Positions 1-7,893 of a stretch of DNA of 64,000 bases are shown here, piece by piece (position 1 is the first letter of the stretch; each line of letters opens with the position of its first letter). The translations under genes and the position numbers were made by a program. The stretch is taken from positions 119,763-183,762 of the forward strand of contig NZ_WUWM01000012.1 of assembly GCF_009846885.1 (NCBI RefSeq). Reading direction: 5' to 3'. The DNA comes from Paenibacillus puerhi. GTDB taxonomy: Bacteria > Bacillota > Bacilli > Paenibacillales > NBRC-103111. The notes under the pieces were generated by a model that was not told the DNA's origin, ran no database searches, and saw nothing but the letters and a program-made list of their open reading frames with translations.

Positions 1-447
1 AATAATGGCGGTTTTATGCTTCAATTCCAAGGTTATCCACTCCTGTAGAGGGGCTGCTTGGGCCCCAAAAATGTTTCATTTCGGCTATATTGGTATATTA
101 TATAATCAAACAGCCAGACAGATCCGCCCGCAGCCTAACGACCCAGAAGCCCATACATACCTGCTACTGAGAAGAACAGGACTGCGTGACTTTCAAAACT
201 GTCATAAATATAATAACAGTTGCTGTCTTCAAATGCAAAGCGGGGAAAGTCGGCAAAGCGGAGGGCGAAGCGCACAGGACCGTGAGCGGTGCTTTCAGAA
301 GAAGACCGTCTCCATGCGGTGCTGGCAAAGCCGAAGAGAACGATCGTCGAGACGGAAGTGGATGAGCGGTACGCTTGGAAGTATACACAGGATGCATACG
401 GGCAACAGTAGAATTGGAAAGGTATACCAACGAAAGAGGTGAGGAGA
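1..447. other. Gene-poor left edge
   Basis: I find no gene here that I can support. There is a GGGGC/GCCCC hairpin at 50-66 and a TATAAT at 101-106 without a good -35 box. A 40-codon frame from a GTG at 289 to a TAG at 411 has protein-like composition (it includes VETEVDERYAWKYTQDAYG). It has only a weak ribosome binding site and could be the tail of a decayed gene. The rest has no open frame with a convincing start. Confidence 0.4.
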
Positions 448-861
448 ATGACAGCCACGAATAATCAGGAGTTCTTCAGAGAAGGGGACTGGGTAAGCGG
501 AACCTCGGTATGGGACGAAAAATTTATCGGCTATGTCGATTCCGCGCCAAAGCTGGAAGGGGGAGCGATACTGGTCCGGATCACGCAGTGCGACCGCAAG
601 CGGCTGATCAATACCTTGGTGCAGACAAGGGAGCATCGGCTGAGAAAACTGGTGGACTCCAGTCCGGCGGTCGAGGAGGATTGGGACGGCCTGATTGAGC
701 TGGCTCTGATCACGCATGATAAGGAATGGTTCGAGGAGCTGACCTCCCGGATGCTCGCAGCCGGTTCCCGGTCCGGTAAGGATAAGCCGGGCGGGCAGCC
801 CCGCAGCTCCCGAAGCCATCCCCGGATAACCGGCTGCAACCTGGCTCCGCGGGAGGACTAA
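448..861 (+). CDS. IDEAL-domain-like small protein
   Basis: Soluble protein of 137 residues with no signal peptide or membrane segment. Residues about 80-103 (containing LIELALITHDKEWFEEL) resemble the IDEAL motif found near the end of several Bacillales regulatory proteins. The N-terminal 65 residues look like a small beta-rich domain (EGDWVSG, IGYVDS, AILVRI). The last 30 residues are basic and probably disordered. The ATG at 448 follows AAAGAGGTGA at good spacing; a GTG nine bases upstream is less likely. It stands alone and ends at a strong bidirectional terminator. Function unknown; the IDEAL assignment is by eye. Confidence 0.6.
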   Translation: MTATNNQEFFREGDWVSGTSVWDEKFIGYVDSAPKLEGGAILVRITQCDRKRLINTLVQTREHRLRKLVDSSPAVEEDWDGLIELALITHDKEWFEELTSRMLAAGSRSGKDKPGGQPRSSRSHPRITGCNLAPRED

Positions 862-907
862 TACGGTCAGGAGGGGATAGCGACCTCCGGCCTCCCGCGT
901 CTTTCGC

Positions 908-963
908 AACCAGACCAAAGACCTCTTCGGCTAGCGTTAGCTGAAGAGGTCTTTGGTCTGGTT
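908..963. terminator. Bidirectional terminator between convergent genes
   Basis: Two arms of about 26 bases (AACCAGACCAAAGACCTCTT and its complement) are separated by a few bases. It lies between the end of the rightward gene at 861 and the end of the leftward gene at 1024, so it can serve both. Confidence 0.8.
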
Positions 964-1023
964 AAGTGAATGCCGAACGATACTTGTAGCGGATACGTTC
1001 AGGGCCAAGCTGCGGGGGGCTGC

Positions 1024-1773
1024 CTATAGAGTATGGGGACCGCGGGCGCGTCCGTCGCCGGAAGGCAGCTTGGAGTCGGTGGAGATGACAGGGCTGAGCC
1101 GGGAGATACGCTCAAGAGCTGCGATCCACTCCTCCTCGGAGCCTTGCTTGAGGCTGAAGTACAGACTTACGACAGGCTCCATGGAGCCTGTCGTCGCGCT
1201 TGATTTCTCGGCGTTGATCTTGATATGAACGATCTCCATCCCAAGGTCGCCGAAGGCGGAGGCGATCGAGCCGAGCGCGCCGGGTTTGTCCTCCGCCAGG
1301 ATAACGACCTCGCGCGTCTTTCGGCTGCGGAGCAGTACCCTCTCCCATTTGTTCAGCACGAATAGGGAGAGCAGCGCGAGGCAAGTCGTCAAGGCTGCGC
1401 CATAATAGAAGCCGGCTCCGATACAGAGACCGATCGCGGCGACGACCCAGATGGAAGCCGCCGTCGTCAGGCCGGATACGGTTAAGCCGGTGCGCATGAT
1501 CGTACCGGCGCCGAGAAACCCGATCCCGCTGATGACCTGTGCGGCAAGCCGGGCGGGATCGGCACGGACATTGAGTTCGTCCATGAAGGAGGAGAAGCCG
1601 TAGATCGAGAGCAGCATGATGGCGGTGGAGCCGAGGCAAACGAGGATATGCGTTCGAAGTCCAGCCGCGTGATTATGCCATTCCCTTTCGAGCCCGACCA
1701 GACCCCCGAAGATCATCGCCAGCAGAAGGCGGATCGTCAGGTCGATATGTGAAAGATGCCAGACGCTGCTCAT
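1024..1773 (-). CDS. MgtC/SapB-family membrane protein with ACT-like tail
   Basis: Integral membrane protein of 249 residues. The first 145 residues hold about five hydrophobic segments and the family hallmark GGLVGLEREWHNHAAGLRTH close to the N terminus, followed by a glycine-rich AQVISGIGFLGAGTI segment. The last 90 residues form a soluble ACT-like domain (KPGALGSIASAFGDLGMEI), as in longer MgtC homologues. The family is linked to magnesium limitation and inhibition of F-type ATP synthase in pathogens; in Firmicutes the role is unclear. The start at 1773 is chosen because AAGGAG lies eight bases upstream; longer in-frame starts lack a ribosome binding site. Confidence 0.85.
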   Translation of the reverse strand: MSSVWHLSHIDLTIRLLLAMIFGGLVGLEREWHNHAAGLRTHILVCLGSTAIMLLSIYGFSSFMDELNVRADPARLAAQVISGIGFLGAGTIMRTGLTVSGLTTAASIWVVAAIGLCIGAGFYYGAALTTCLALLSLFVLNKWERVLLRSRKTREVVILAEDKPGALGSIASAFGDLGMEIVHIKINAEKSSATTGSMEPVVSLYFSLKQGSEEEWIAALERISRLSPVISTDSKLPSGDGRARGPHTL

Positions 1774-2057
1774 AGCAAAACTCCTTCTTTGGACCCGTCG
1801 CAGCGGAGAGCACCAATGCTGCCCTCTGGCGACGAGCACCTATAATGGGGCAGCGAAATCTATTTGACTGCAGCATTCGTGTCAGCCCGCTATACTTCAT
1901 ATATTCATCGACTGCCACTTTCTTGACAGTTTTTATGAGGGCCGCAAGAGTGGACATGATCGCTCTCTATGATTATCATGTGGTTAACGAGCTTCCTAAC
2001 GGAAGTAGGCGCTTCAGAAGAGATACCGTTTCTGTCGAAGCTTTAAGGAGTGACAAC

Positions 2058-2801
2058 ATGACCCTTCTAAAACCCGAACCCTTGCAGCGCGCTTCCGCGG
2101 AGGCTCTTCCGGAGGGCTCCTTCTGGCTGGGGGTGAAGGATTGCGTGCCCACGCTGCTCGGCTACTTGAGCATCGGCTTTGCCGCTGGTGTCGTAGGCCG
2201 GACAAGCGGTCTTTCCGGCCTCGAGGTGGTGCTGATGTCTACGTTTCTGTATGCGGGATCTGCGCAATTCGTCGTATCCGGCATGTTTGCAGCAGGGGCT
2301 CCGGCTGCCTCGATCGTGCTTACGGTGCTGTTCGTCAACATGCGGCATTTATTGCTCAGCGCCGCCATATCGCCGTATTTTCGCAATCACCCCGCATGGA
2401 AAAACGTATTGATCGGCTCCCAGCTGACCGATGAAACCTTCGGTGTTGCCATTCATCGTCTGCGCAGCGGGATGAACGGGAGAACCGACCGCTGGATGTT
2501 CGGGCTGAATATAACGGCTCAGCTGAACTGGATCGCTGCCACCTGGGCCGGTGCTTACCTCGGGGCCTGGATTCCCGATCCGGATGCCGTGGGCTTGCCT
2601 TATGCGCTGCCCGCCATGTTCGCCGGGCTGCTTGTGATGCAGATCGCCGCTCAGCAGCGCAAGCTGCCGGAGCTGTTAACGGCCGTAGGGGCCGTAATGT
2701 TGTTTGTGGCCGCTCTGCAGGTGATGCCCGTCAATGCGGCGGTCATCTTAGCGATCCTGGCAGCGCCTTGTGTAGGGATGGTGGTGGAACGGTGGAGGTG
2801 A
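2058..2801 (+). CDS. azlC: AzlC branched-chain amino acid permease, large subunit
   Basis: Inner-membrane protein of 247 residues with about seven hydrophobic segments. It carries the AzlC signature GVKDCVPTLLGYLSIGFAAG near the N terminus and STFLYAGSAQFV after the second segment. AzlC works with the small subunit AzlD to export branched-chain amino acids and analogues such as 4-azaleucine. The ATG follows AAGGAG at seven bases. The stop codon overlaps the start of azlD, so the two subunits are translationally coupled. No Lrp-type azlB regulator is visible next to the pair, unlike in Bacillus subtilis. Confidence 0.92.
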   Translation: MTLLKPEPLQRASAEALPEGSFWLGVKDCVPTLLGYLSIGFAAGVVGRTSGLSGLEVVLMSTFLYAGSAQFVVSGMFAAGAPAASIVLTVLFVNMRHLLLSAAISPYFRNHPAWKNVLIGSQLTDETFGVAIHRLRSGMNGRTDRWMFGLNITAQLNWIAATWAGAYLGAWIPDPDAVGLPYALPAMFAGLLVMQIAAQQRKLPELLTAVGAVMLFVAALQVMPVNAAVILAILAAPCVGMVVERWR

Positions 2802-3118
2802 GCCGCGAATTTTTGTGGATATTACTAGGGGCTTCGCTAGTTACCTGGCTGCCGCGAGTGCTTCCGCTTGCGGTGCTGAGCCGGGTATCCTTGCCGGGGT
2901 GGCTGCTGCGCTACTTGCACTATGTGCCGGTCGCTGTCATGACCGCCTTGCTGGCACAGGAGGTGCTGACGACAGACGGAGAGTGGGCAGCTCCTGCGGA
3001 AAGCCTCAAGCTGGCCGCACTTGTCCCCACGTTGGCTGTTGCCATCCTCACCCGCCATTTGCTGGCGACCGTACTGACGGGGATGGCCTCTATGGCGATA
3101 TTGGCCTGGTTGCGGTAA
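2798..3118 (+). CDS. azlD: AzlD branched-chain amino acid permease, small subunit
   Basis: Membrane protein of about 106 residues with four hydrophobic segments. It contains the conserved ASLVTWLPRVLPLAVLSR and LHYVPVAVMTALL stretches of AzlD. It pairs with AzlC in amino acid export. The GTG at 2798 overlaps the azlC stop (GTGA) and has GGTGGA nine bases upstream; a GTG at 2792 is an alternative. It is followed by a hairpin at 3202-3232. Confidence 0.88.
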   Translation: MSREFLWILLGASLVTWLPRVLPLAVLSRVSLPGWLLRYLHYVPVAVMTALLAQEVLTTDGEWAAPAESLKLAALVPTLAVAILTRHLLATVLTGMASMAILAWLR

Positions 3119-3201
3119 CATGCAGCATCTGGGCGGACCGATCCAGCCCTACCGAATGGGCGGCCCTCTCTATGAGATGGACCGCAGAAGTGCAATAGAG
3201 A

Positions 3202-3232
3202 GACCACCGGCAGCAACTTCGCACCGGTGGTC
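3202..3232. terminator. Hairpin between convergent azlD and arsR-type gene
   Basis: GACCACCGG pairs with CCGGTGGTC around a 13-base loop. The T-run is short on the plus strand, so it probably acts as a weak terminator for azlCD. Confidence 0.55.
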
Positions 3233-3276
3233 CTTTGGCATCCATATGGACTTGAGGGTTTTGCTCCATCTCCCGA

Positions 3277-3669
3277 CTACTCGTCTTGGGGAGCAAAAGC
3301 CGGTTCGGTTGACCGGGCACCCTCAGGCCGATTCCATTCCAGCTCCGAATCCGGCGACTCTACCAGCAGCTTGAGGGCGGCGAGCCGGTTGTCCCAGAAC
3401 CGCTCGTAGTAGGCAAGCCAGCGTTTCAGCTCAAGAAGCGGCTCAGCCTGCAGCTTATACCGCTTCTCCCTGCCTACCTTCTGTTCGCTGACCAGCCCGG
3501 CATCGGACAGAATGCGCAGGTGCTTGGATACCGCCGTGCGGGTCATCGGGAAGTGGCTGCTGATGGTTTTAACCGGCAGCTCCTGTTCGCCGAGCAGCCG
3601 GAGCAGCTTGCGGCGGGTGGGGTCTGCTATGGCTTGGAAAACATCATGCCTGGGTGAAGGAGCATCCAC
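3277..3669 (-). CDS. ArsR/SmtB-family repressor (SdpR-like)
   Basis: Winged-helix DNA-binding protein of about 130 residues. Residues 8-85 carry the ArsR fold: VFQAIADPTRRKLLRLL, then the recognition helix region MTRTAVSKHLRILSDAGLV and the wing VGREKRYKLQ. No metal-binding cysteine pair is present, so it belongs with the metal-independent subgroup usually paired with AHSA1 proteins. Its stop-side partner gene ends six bases before the GTG at 3669, which sits ten bases after GGAGG; a TTG at 3678 overlapping that stop is possible but too close to the ribosome binding site. It probably represses the shared promoter at 4158-4186. Confidence 0.88.
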   Translation of the reverse strand: MDAPSPRHDVFQAIADPTRRKLLRLLGEQELPVKTISSHFPMTRTAVSKHLRILSDAGLVSEQKVGREKRYKLQAEPLLELKRWLAYYERFWDNRLAALKLLVESPDSELEWNRPEGARSTEPAFAPQDE

Positions 3670-3674
3670 CTGAA

Positions 3675-4106
3675 TCAACCCTCCACGTGCTTGCGCAGCC
3701 TCTCCTGAACGATCTGCTCCCAGCCCTGATCCATGCGGTTCCGGACCTCGCCGTGCTTCTGACCGGTCTGGGCGATAACGTCCTCGGTTTCTCCCCAGCC
3801 GGAGTGCGTGAGCGTAAACTCGGTCTGGCCCTCCCGTTCGACTAAGTTAAAAGAAACGATCCATTCATCCCCCCAAGTGAAGACGAGACGATTCGGCGGA
3901 TCAAGCTCCTCAACCCGGCACAGCGAAGTGCCGTAGGGAGACTGCAGCGAAAACTCGAAGCCTAGCTTTGGTTCGAAGCTGTTGGGCATAAACCAGGCGG
4001 CGATCCCCTCCGAAGTAGCGACAGCCTCCCATACTTTTTGAATAGGCGCTTTAAAGAGCGCGGTCTTGCGAATGTCCGGCACAGGCTCATGGGTAGAATT
4101 AGACAT
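3675..4106 (-). CDS. SRPBCC/AHSA1 domain protein
   Basis: Protein of 143 residues of the START/Bet v 1-like superfamily, AHSA1 branch. Family motifs include FKAPIQKVWEAVATSEGIAAWFMP at the N-terminal half, here split around a conserved tryptophan, and RLVFTWG and TLTHSGWG later on. These small hydrophobic-pocket proteins commonly sit in an operon with an ArsR repressor, as here. Their ligand is generally unknown. It is the first gene of the operon, behind a strong sigma-A promoter; AGGGGG lies upstream of the ATG. Confidence 0.85.
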   Translation of the reverse strand: MSNSTHEPVPDIRKTALFKAPIQKVWEAVATSEGIAAWFMPNSFEPKLGFEFSLQSPYGTSLCRVEELDPPNRLVFTWGDEWIVSFNLVEREGQTEFTLTHSGWGETEDVIAQTGQKHGEVRNRMDQGWEQIVQERLRKHVEG

Positions 4107-4137
4107 CGTGTAATTGACCCCCTTGTAAAATTAAAAT

Positions 4138-4186
4138 GAAACCGAATGGTTACATATATTGTAGAAAACTGCAGATAGCCTGTCAA
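4138..4186 (-). promoter_or_regulatory. Promoter and ArsR-type operator of the AHSA1-arsR operon
   Basis: On the minus strand TTGACA (4181-4186), a 17-base spacer and TACAAT (4158-4163) form a near-consensus sigma-A promoter. Just downstream, at 4138-4154, TAACCATTCGGTT has AACC/GGTT arms of the kind bound by SdpR-like ArsR repressors, so autorepression is likely. Confidence 0.75.
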
Positions 4187-4231
4187 GAGAAAGAGGGTTA
4201 GCCTTAGCTAGGCCGCATGATAAAAAAACAG

Positions 4232-4302
4232 GAACAAATGTTCTGTAAAATGTTGACAAAGGTTCTTTGTTTGTTGTAATATACAAATAAGAACAAATGT
4301 TC
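4232..4302 (+). promoter_or_regulatory. SOS-type promoter flanked by two LexA boxes
   Basis: GAACAAATGTTC occurs at 4232-4243 and again, identical, at 4291-4302. Both fit the Gram-positive LexA (DinR) core GAAC-RNRY-GTTC. Between them lies a sigma-A promoter: TTGACA at 4253-4258, an 18-base spacer and TAATAT at 4277-4282. The second box covers the expected transcription start. This arrangement predicts tight LexA repression and induction by DNA damage. Confidence 0.8.
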
Positions 4303-4325
4303 CTAATCTGAGAGGGGTGTAGATC

Positions 4326-4622
4326 ATGGGTACGGTTAAGGTCAGATTTATTGAACGGGACTATTTCAGAAAAGTTATGCTGGAGAACAGCGAGCATATG
4401 AGCGAGCAGCAAACGGAGAAGATTCTCGATTCGATCGGCAAGACATGGGTTGACTATACGTTTAAATTTTATGAGAATGGTTCGATGACCATCATTGACA
4501 ACCATACCGATCTGCAGGTGCCTCTCAGTGATTTGAAGGGAGCCAGCTACGATTTTTATGTAAAGCAGCGGATCAAGCTGATCAAAGAGAATTTGATGGA
4601 GAAAATTTTGCAATCCGCATAA
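4326..4622 (+). CDS. Orphan 98-residue protein, predicted SOS-induced
   Basis: I do not recognise the family. The protein is 98 residues long, soluble, charged and without cysteines. It reads as a small alpha/beta domain: a beta start (GTVKVRFIERDYF), a helix (HMSEQQTEKILDSIGKTW), a beta hairpin (YTFKFYENGSMTIIDNH) and a long C-terminal helix rich in lysine (YVKQRIKLIKENLMEKIL). The ATG follows AGAGGGGTG. It is a single-gene transcript between the SOS promoter and a strong terminator at 4684. The promoter suggests a job in DNA damage response, for example inhibiting division or helping repair, but nothing in the protein sequence tells which. Confidence 0.8.
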   Translation: MGTVKVRFIERDYFRKVMLENSEHMSEQQTEKILDSIGKTWVDYTFKFYENGSMTIIDNHTDLQVPLSDLKGASYDFYVKQRIKLIKENLMEKILQSA

Positions 4623-4683
4623 GGAAGCCGGTAATTAGAGATACTGCATGTATCGCGTCGGCCGCCCTATATAGCCTTACTCT

Positions 4684-4717
4684 GACACAGACGCAAGTGA
4701 AGTCTGTGTCTTTTTTT
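4684..4717 (+). terminator. Rho-independent terminator
   Basis: A perfect stem GACACAGAC/GTCTGTGTC is followed by seven T. It ends the SOS-type transcript. Confidence 0.9.
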
Positions 4718-4844
4718 GCTGCCGTGCTTCTCGCCGATGCTTCCTTTCCGAATTAACAAGAACTTAATATTTTCAGCGATTCCGTTTAACATCAGCCATT
4801 TATGATGAATAGTAACTAGAAGGTAACCGGAAGGGGCGATTCAA

Positions 4845-5618
4845 GTGAACCCGGTAGTAAAAGTATACGCTCTATGGCTGCTGCTGCTTACGATGCTTAT
4901 CGTTTCCATTCTCCCCTTATCTATACAGAACCATGTTATCCGCGATACGGCTGCTGTTTTTCAACAGATGAAGAACATGGGGCGTGCAGTTGCGGCTCCC
5001 TTCGCGGAGCTTCCTAAGCCGGGGATGGTCGTGTATCCCTCTGTGTCCGTGCTGGAAGCCAGACACATGCTGGAGCAGAACGTATCGGTCGAAGGAATCG
5101 TCATGAGCAAGCCGGGATCTGCCGGAACAGGGCGTCCTTGGGTTCAACTGCAGGATCCTACCGGAGGCATTCTTGTATCCGGCGAGCTGCCGGAGACTCT
5201 GCAACCGGGTGATCGGCTGCGGGTGGATGGCGTAGTAGGAGATAATCAGGGCGTGCTGGAAGTTCGGGCTACCGACTCCGGCATTCAGGTTGTGGAGTCT
5301 GGGCAGGACGTACCCCGCGCGGCGCCATTGAAGGTGGAAGATCTGCCTAAGGAAGGGCTGCCGGCTTCGTTGAAGGGGACAGCGGTTACGATTAGCGGCG
5401 TTGTTGTTCCTGCTTCGGAAGAGGGCAGTGATCAAGGACGCTATCGCTTGGCAGCTCCGGACCGTGCCGGCCATTCGGTCCGCGTTCGTCTGGCTGCAGG
5501 CGATTCCGAAGCTTTCTCGGGCATCCAGGAGGGGATGCGTTATGAGATCACGGGCATCCTTTCTCTAACAGGTAAATATGAGCATGAGATCGTCCCATAC
5601 CGATTCGTTAAGCAATGA
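4845..5618 (+). CDS. Membrane-anchored protein with two OB-fold-like domains
   Basis: Protein of 257 residues. Residues about 6-26 form one hydrophobic segment (VYALWLLLLTMLIVSILPL) with few charges before it, so it is probably an anchor with the rest outside the cell. Residues about 75-150 (VSVEGIVMSKPG, WVQLQDPTGGILVSG, LQPGDRLRVDGVV) and 170-255 (GTAVTISGVVVP, MRYEITGILSL) each look like an OB fold of the kind seen in nucleic-acid or ligand binding modules. GTG start with AAGGGG upstream. Function not known; monocistronic. Confidence 0.7.
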   Translation: MNPVVKVYALWLLLLTMLIVSILPLSIQNHVIRDTAAVFQQMKNMGRAVAAPFAELPKPGMVVYPSVSVLEARHMLEQNVSVEGIVMSKPGSAGTGRPWVQLQDPTGGILVSGELPETLQPGDRLRVDGVVGDNQGVLEVRATDSGIQVVESGQDVPRAAPLKVEDLPKEGLPASLKGTAVTISGVVVPASEEGSDQGRYRLAAPDRAGHSVRVRLAAGDSEAFSGIQEGMRYEITGILSLTGKYEHEIVPYRFVKQ

Positions 5619-5732
5619 GGAAGTGTTAGGTATGCGACCCATTATTTTGTAAAATGGCCAGTTAGGTATAGCGTATCTGGGAAATAAAGCCTATACTTGA
5701 CATAAGCATACGACAAGGAAAGGACTGGTTCC

Positions 5733-6044
5733 ATGAAAATATCTCAAGTGTTTATACTGATTAGCGCTATTCTGGAAGCCATTTTGGGTATTCCTTTCTT
5801 GGGCGGGACGATCGTAATCAGTATGGGTTATTCCCCGCTCGGGATCATGTTCATCCTTCACGTGATTACCTTGGCGCTGGCGCTTAGAGAGCAAGGGCCC
5901 AAGCTCGGCAGCATCGTTGGCATCCTGACCTCGCTCATCGCATGGATTCCGTTTGTGGGCATGGTTATGCATATTTTGACGGCTATCCTGCTGTTCTTTA
6001 CTTCGTACACGAGCGATGCGTATCGCAATCGTTCCTATCGGTAA
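5733..6044 (+). CDS. Small four-segment membrane protein
   Basis: Protein of 103 residues that is almost entirely hydrophobic, with about three to four membrane segments (ISAILEAILGIPFLGG, PLGIMFILHVITLALAL, SIVGILTSLIAWIPFVGMVM, HILTAILLFF) and a short charged tail. A good AAGGAAAGG precedes the ATG, and a terminator follows at 6096. I do not recognise a named family or activity. Confidence 0.65.
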   Translation: MKISQVFILISAILEAILGIPFLGGTIVISMGYSPLGIMFILHVITLALALREQGPKLGSIVGILTSLIAWIPFVGMVMHILTAILLFFTSYTSDAYRNRSYR

Positions 6045-6095
6045 CCTGGCCAGCCGCGTCGGGTACGCCGATAGCGGCGCATTACTGTAAGGATC

Positions 6096-6154
6096 AAGGA
6101 CCTTTGGCAAGCTTCGCCCGGACCGGGTGGATTTGCCGAAGGTCCTTTGCTTTT
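6096..6154 (+). terminator. Terminator with branched hairpin
   Basis: AAGGACCTTTGGCAA pairs with TTGCCGAAGGTCCTT, with an inner CCCGGACCGGG hairpin, and a TTTT follows shortly after. Confidence 0.7.
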
Positions 6155-6454
6155 ACCTTAACCTGCTCCGCAGCGATGGCAAGGCTATGGAAGGGGCATG
6201 GAGCCGAGAAAAGTGGAATTGCGTCTTATTCTCTACTATGATGAATCTATATAGGCTGAACTTAAGATGGTAACATTAGGCTAGATCTTCATGGGCAAAA
6301 TCCGTCCTATGCGTAACAACCTGCGGTTGCACTTCTTTTTAGTTTTATAGTTGACCATCAAATAAAATTCCCCCCAAAATGCATCTATTTCCGTTTAACG
6401 AGTTGTTCAGGGAAAAATCGCAATGCATATACGGGGCAGAAGGAGGATGAGACG
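6155..6454. other. Gene-free spacer before the DUF1284 gene
   Basis: About 300 bases of lower GC content. I see no open frame with a start signal and no clear hairpin. The ribosome binding site for the next gene (AGAAGGAGGATGAG) is at its right end. Confidence 0.4.
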
Positions 6455-6907
6455 ATGATACGGCTGCGGGGTCATCATCTGCTATGTCTGCTGGGGTATC
6501 GGGGAATGGGATACTCCGACGAATTCTGTATCAATATGACCGCGATCTATGAGCGGCTGCGTGTCCAGCCGGAGACGGAGATCGTGATGATCGAGGGACC
6601 CGACGACATCTGCGGACATTATCCGAAGGACCAGCATGCTCATTGCGAGGGCGCAAGCGTATATACCCGCGATGCACGGGTGCTGGACAAACTGGGGATG
6701 GAGCTGGGCAAGCCTGTTCCCTGGTCTCAAGTAACGGCTAAGGTAGCCGATCATGTCGAGCCGGGGGATATTCAAGTGATCTGCGCCTCTTGTCCCTGGG
6801 AGCCATATGGAGTGTGCAAGGAAGGCGTAGACATCATCCGCCGGGGAGAAAGTCTGCCTCCGGCTCCGAGCCGGTCTGGAGGGCCGGCAGCTGCTGCGGA
6901 GCGCTAA
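6455..6907 (+). CDS. DUF1284 domain protein
   Basis: Protein of 150 residues that starts directly with the DUF1284 signature IRLRGHHLLCLLGYRGMGYS. It has several conserved cysteines (C11, C25, and a cluster in ICASCPWEPYGVCKEG near residue 110-125) plus ICGHYPKDQHAHCEG, a pattern that could bind metal or an iron-sulfur cluster. The biochemical role of the family is not established. The last 20 residues are low-complexity. Strong AGGAGG ribosome binding site. It precedes the metallophosphoesterase by 67 bases and may be cotranscribed with it. Confidence 0.85.
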   Translation: MIRLRGHHLLCLLGYRGMGYSDEFCINMTAIYERLRVQPETEIVMIEGPDDICGHYPKDQHAHCEGASVYTRDARVLDKLGMELGKPVPWSQVTAKVADHVEPGDIQVICASCPWEPYGVCKEGVDIIRRGESLPPAPSRSGGPAAAAER

Positions 6908-6974
6908 TCACAATGCCGCAGGATGGCGTCGGAAGGACAAGTAAAGTAGCCATAGAAAGAGGAGGGATCTGAGT

Positions 6975-7484
6975 ATGAGCCGCATTTATGTGACATCGGA
7001 CCACCACTTCGGTCATAGCGGCATCATCGACTTCGAGTCGAGGCCGTTCGCTGACAGTCTGGAAATGAACGAGACGATGATTGGCAAGTGGAATGAAGTG
7101 GTTGCTCCGGAGGACCGGGTCTTTCATCTGGGTGACTTTTCGTTTCTGAATCTGGAGAAAACGAAGGCGATCGTCTCGCGTTTACATGGCTACAAGACAC
7201 TGGTGCTGGGCAATCACGACCGGGGACGGCCCAGGAGCTGGTGGCTGGAGGCGGGATTCGACGAAGTAAGCGAATATCCGCTTGTCTATGGAGGCTTTTT
7301 CTTCTTGTCTCATGAGCCGATGTATATGAACAAGCATATGCCTTACGTTAATATTCATGGTCACATCCACGGACAAAAGTACGAAGGGAACCAGTACGTA
7401 AATGTCAGCGTCGAGCAGTGGGACTACTTGCCGGTGTCCTTCGAGGCGATTAGAGCGCTGGTCGTGCCCGTTGAGGAGCAGTAG
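6975..7484 (+). CDS. Calcineurin-like metallophosphoesterase
   Basis: Cytosolic phosphoesterase of 169 residues. The metal-binding motifs occur in the standard order: SDHHFGH at residues 8-14, GDFSF at about 54, GNHDRGR at about 75, SHEP at about 113 and HGHIHG at about 129. These residues coordinate a two-metal centre. The short single-domain form resembles phosphoesterases found in phages and bacterial genomes with unknown substrate. AGGAGGG ribosome binding site. Confidence 0.9.
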   Translation: MSRIYVTSDHHFGHSGIIDFESRPFADSLEMNETMIGKWNEVVAPEDRVFHLGDFSFLNLEKTKAIVSRLHGYKTLVLGNHDRGRPRSWWLEAGFDEVSEYPLVYGGFFFLSHEPMYMNKHMPYVNIHGHIHGQKYEGNQYVNVSVEQWDYLPVSFEAIRALVVPVEEQ

Positions 7485-7566
7485 CTCGGCTGCAAGACTC
7501 TTTCTTGCCATAACGGACAAAACGGTCAGCGGGAGGCGAAGGAGCGCTCAGTGCCTGTTTTGCAGG

Positions 7567-7866
7567 CTATAGCCCGAACCGCTCGATATGCTCGTCAAGC
7601 CCTTGGCGCTGAAGAATTTCCTTCTGCTTAGGTCCCATCAGATCAAAGTGCGGATAGGGCGGACGGTGATGGATATAAGCCGGGTTCAAGCCGTGGCTGG
7701 CGCACCAGGCGGTGAGCCGATCCAGGTCGCAGCAGCCTACCTTGGTCACCGAAGTCATCCCCGGGAACCGCTCGTCCAGCCAATAATGGGTCAGAAAAGC
7801 GATCTCGCCCCTGCTGACCTTTTCCTTCCAAAGCATAAGCTCCTCGCGTCTGATGCCGAATGCCAT
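7567..7866 (-). CDS. Conserved small protein resembling Bacillus YneQ
   Basis: Soluble protein of 99 residues. MAFGIRREELMLWKEKVSRG and IAFLTHYWLDERFPG at the start, a CC pair (KVGCCDLDRL) and the C-terminal HFDLMGPKQKEIL match what I recall of YneQ-type proteins in Bacillales. No enzymatic motif is obvious. It lies 27 bases downstream of the FadR-type regulator on the same strand, so the two are probably cotranscribed. Confidence 0.7.
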   Translation of the reverse strand: MAFGIRREELMLWKEKVSRGEIAFLTHYWLDERFPGMTSVTKVGCCDLDRLTAWCASHGLNPAYIHHRPPYPHFDLMGPKQKEILQRQGLDEHIERFGL

Positions 7867-7893
7867 AGCGGTCGTTTTCCTTTCGCTGCCGTT

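Noticed and set aside
5..442. 145-codon frame at the left edge
   Set aside because: Start at the window edge without a binding site and unlikely composition (many Arg, Cys, Gln).
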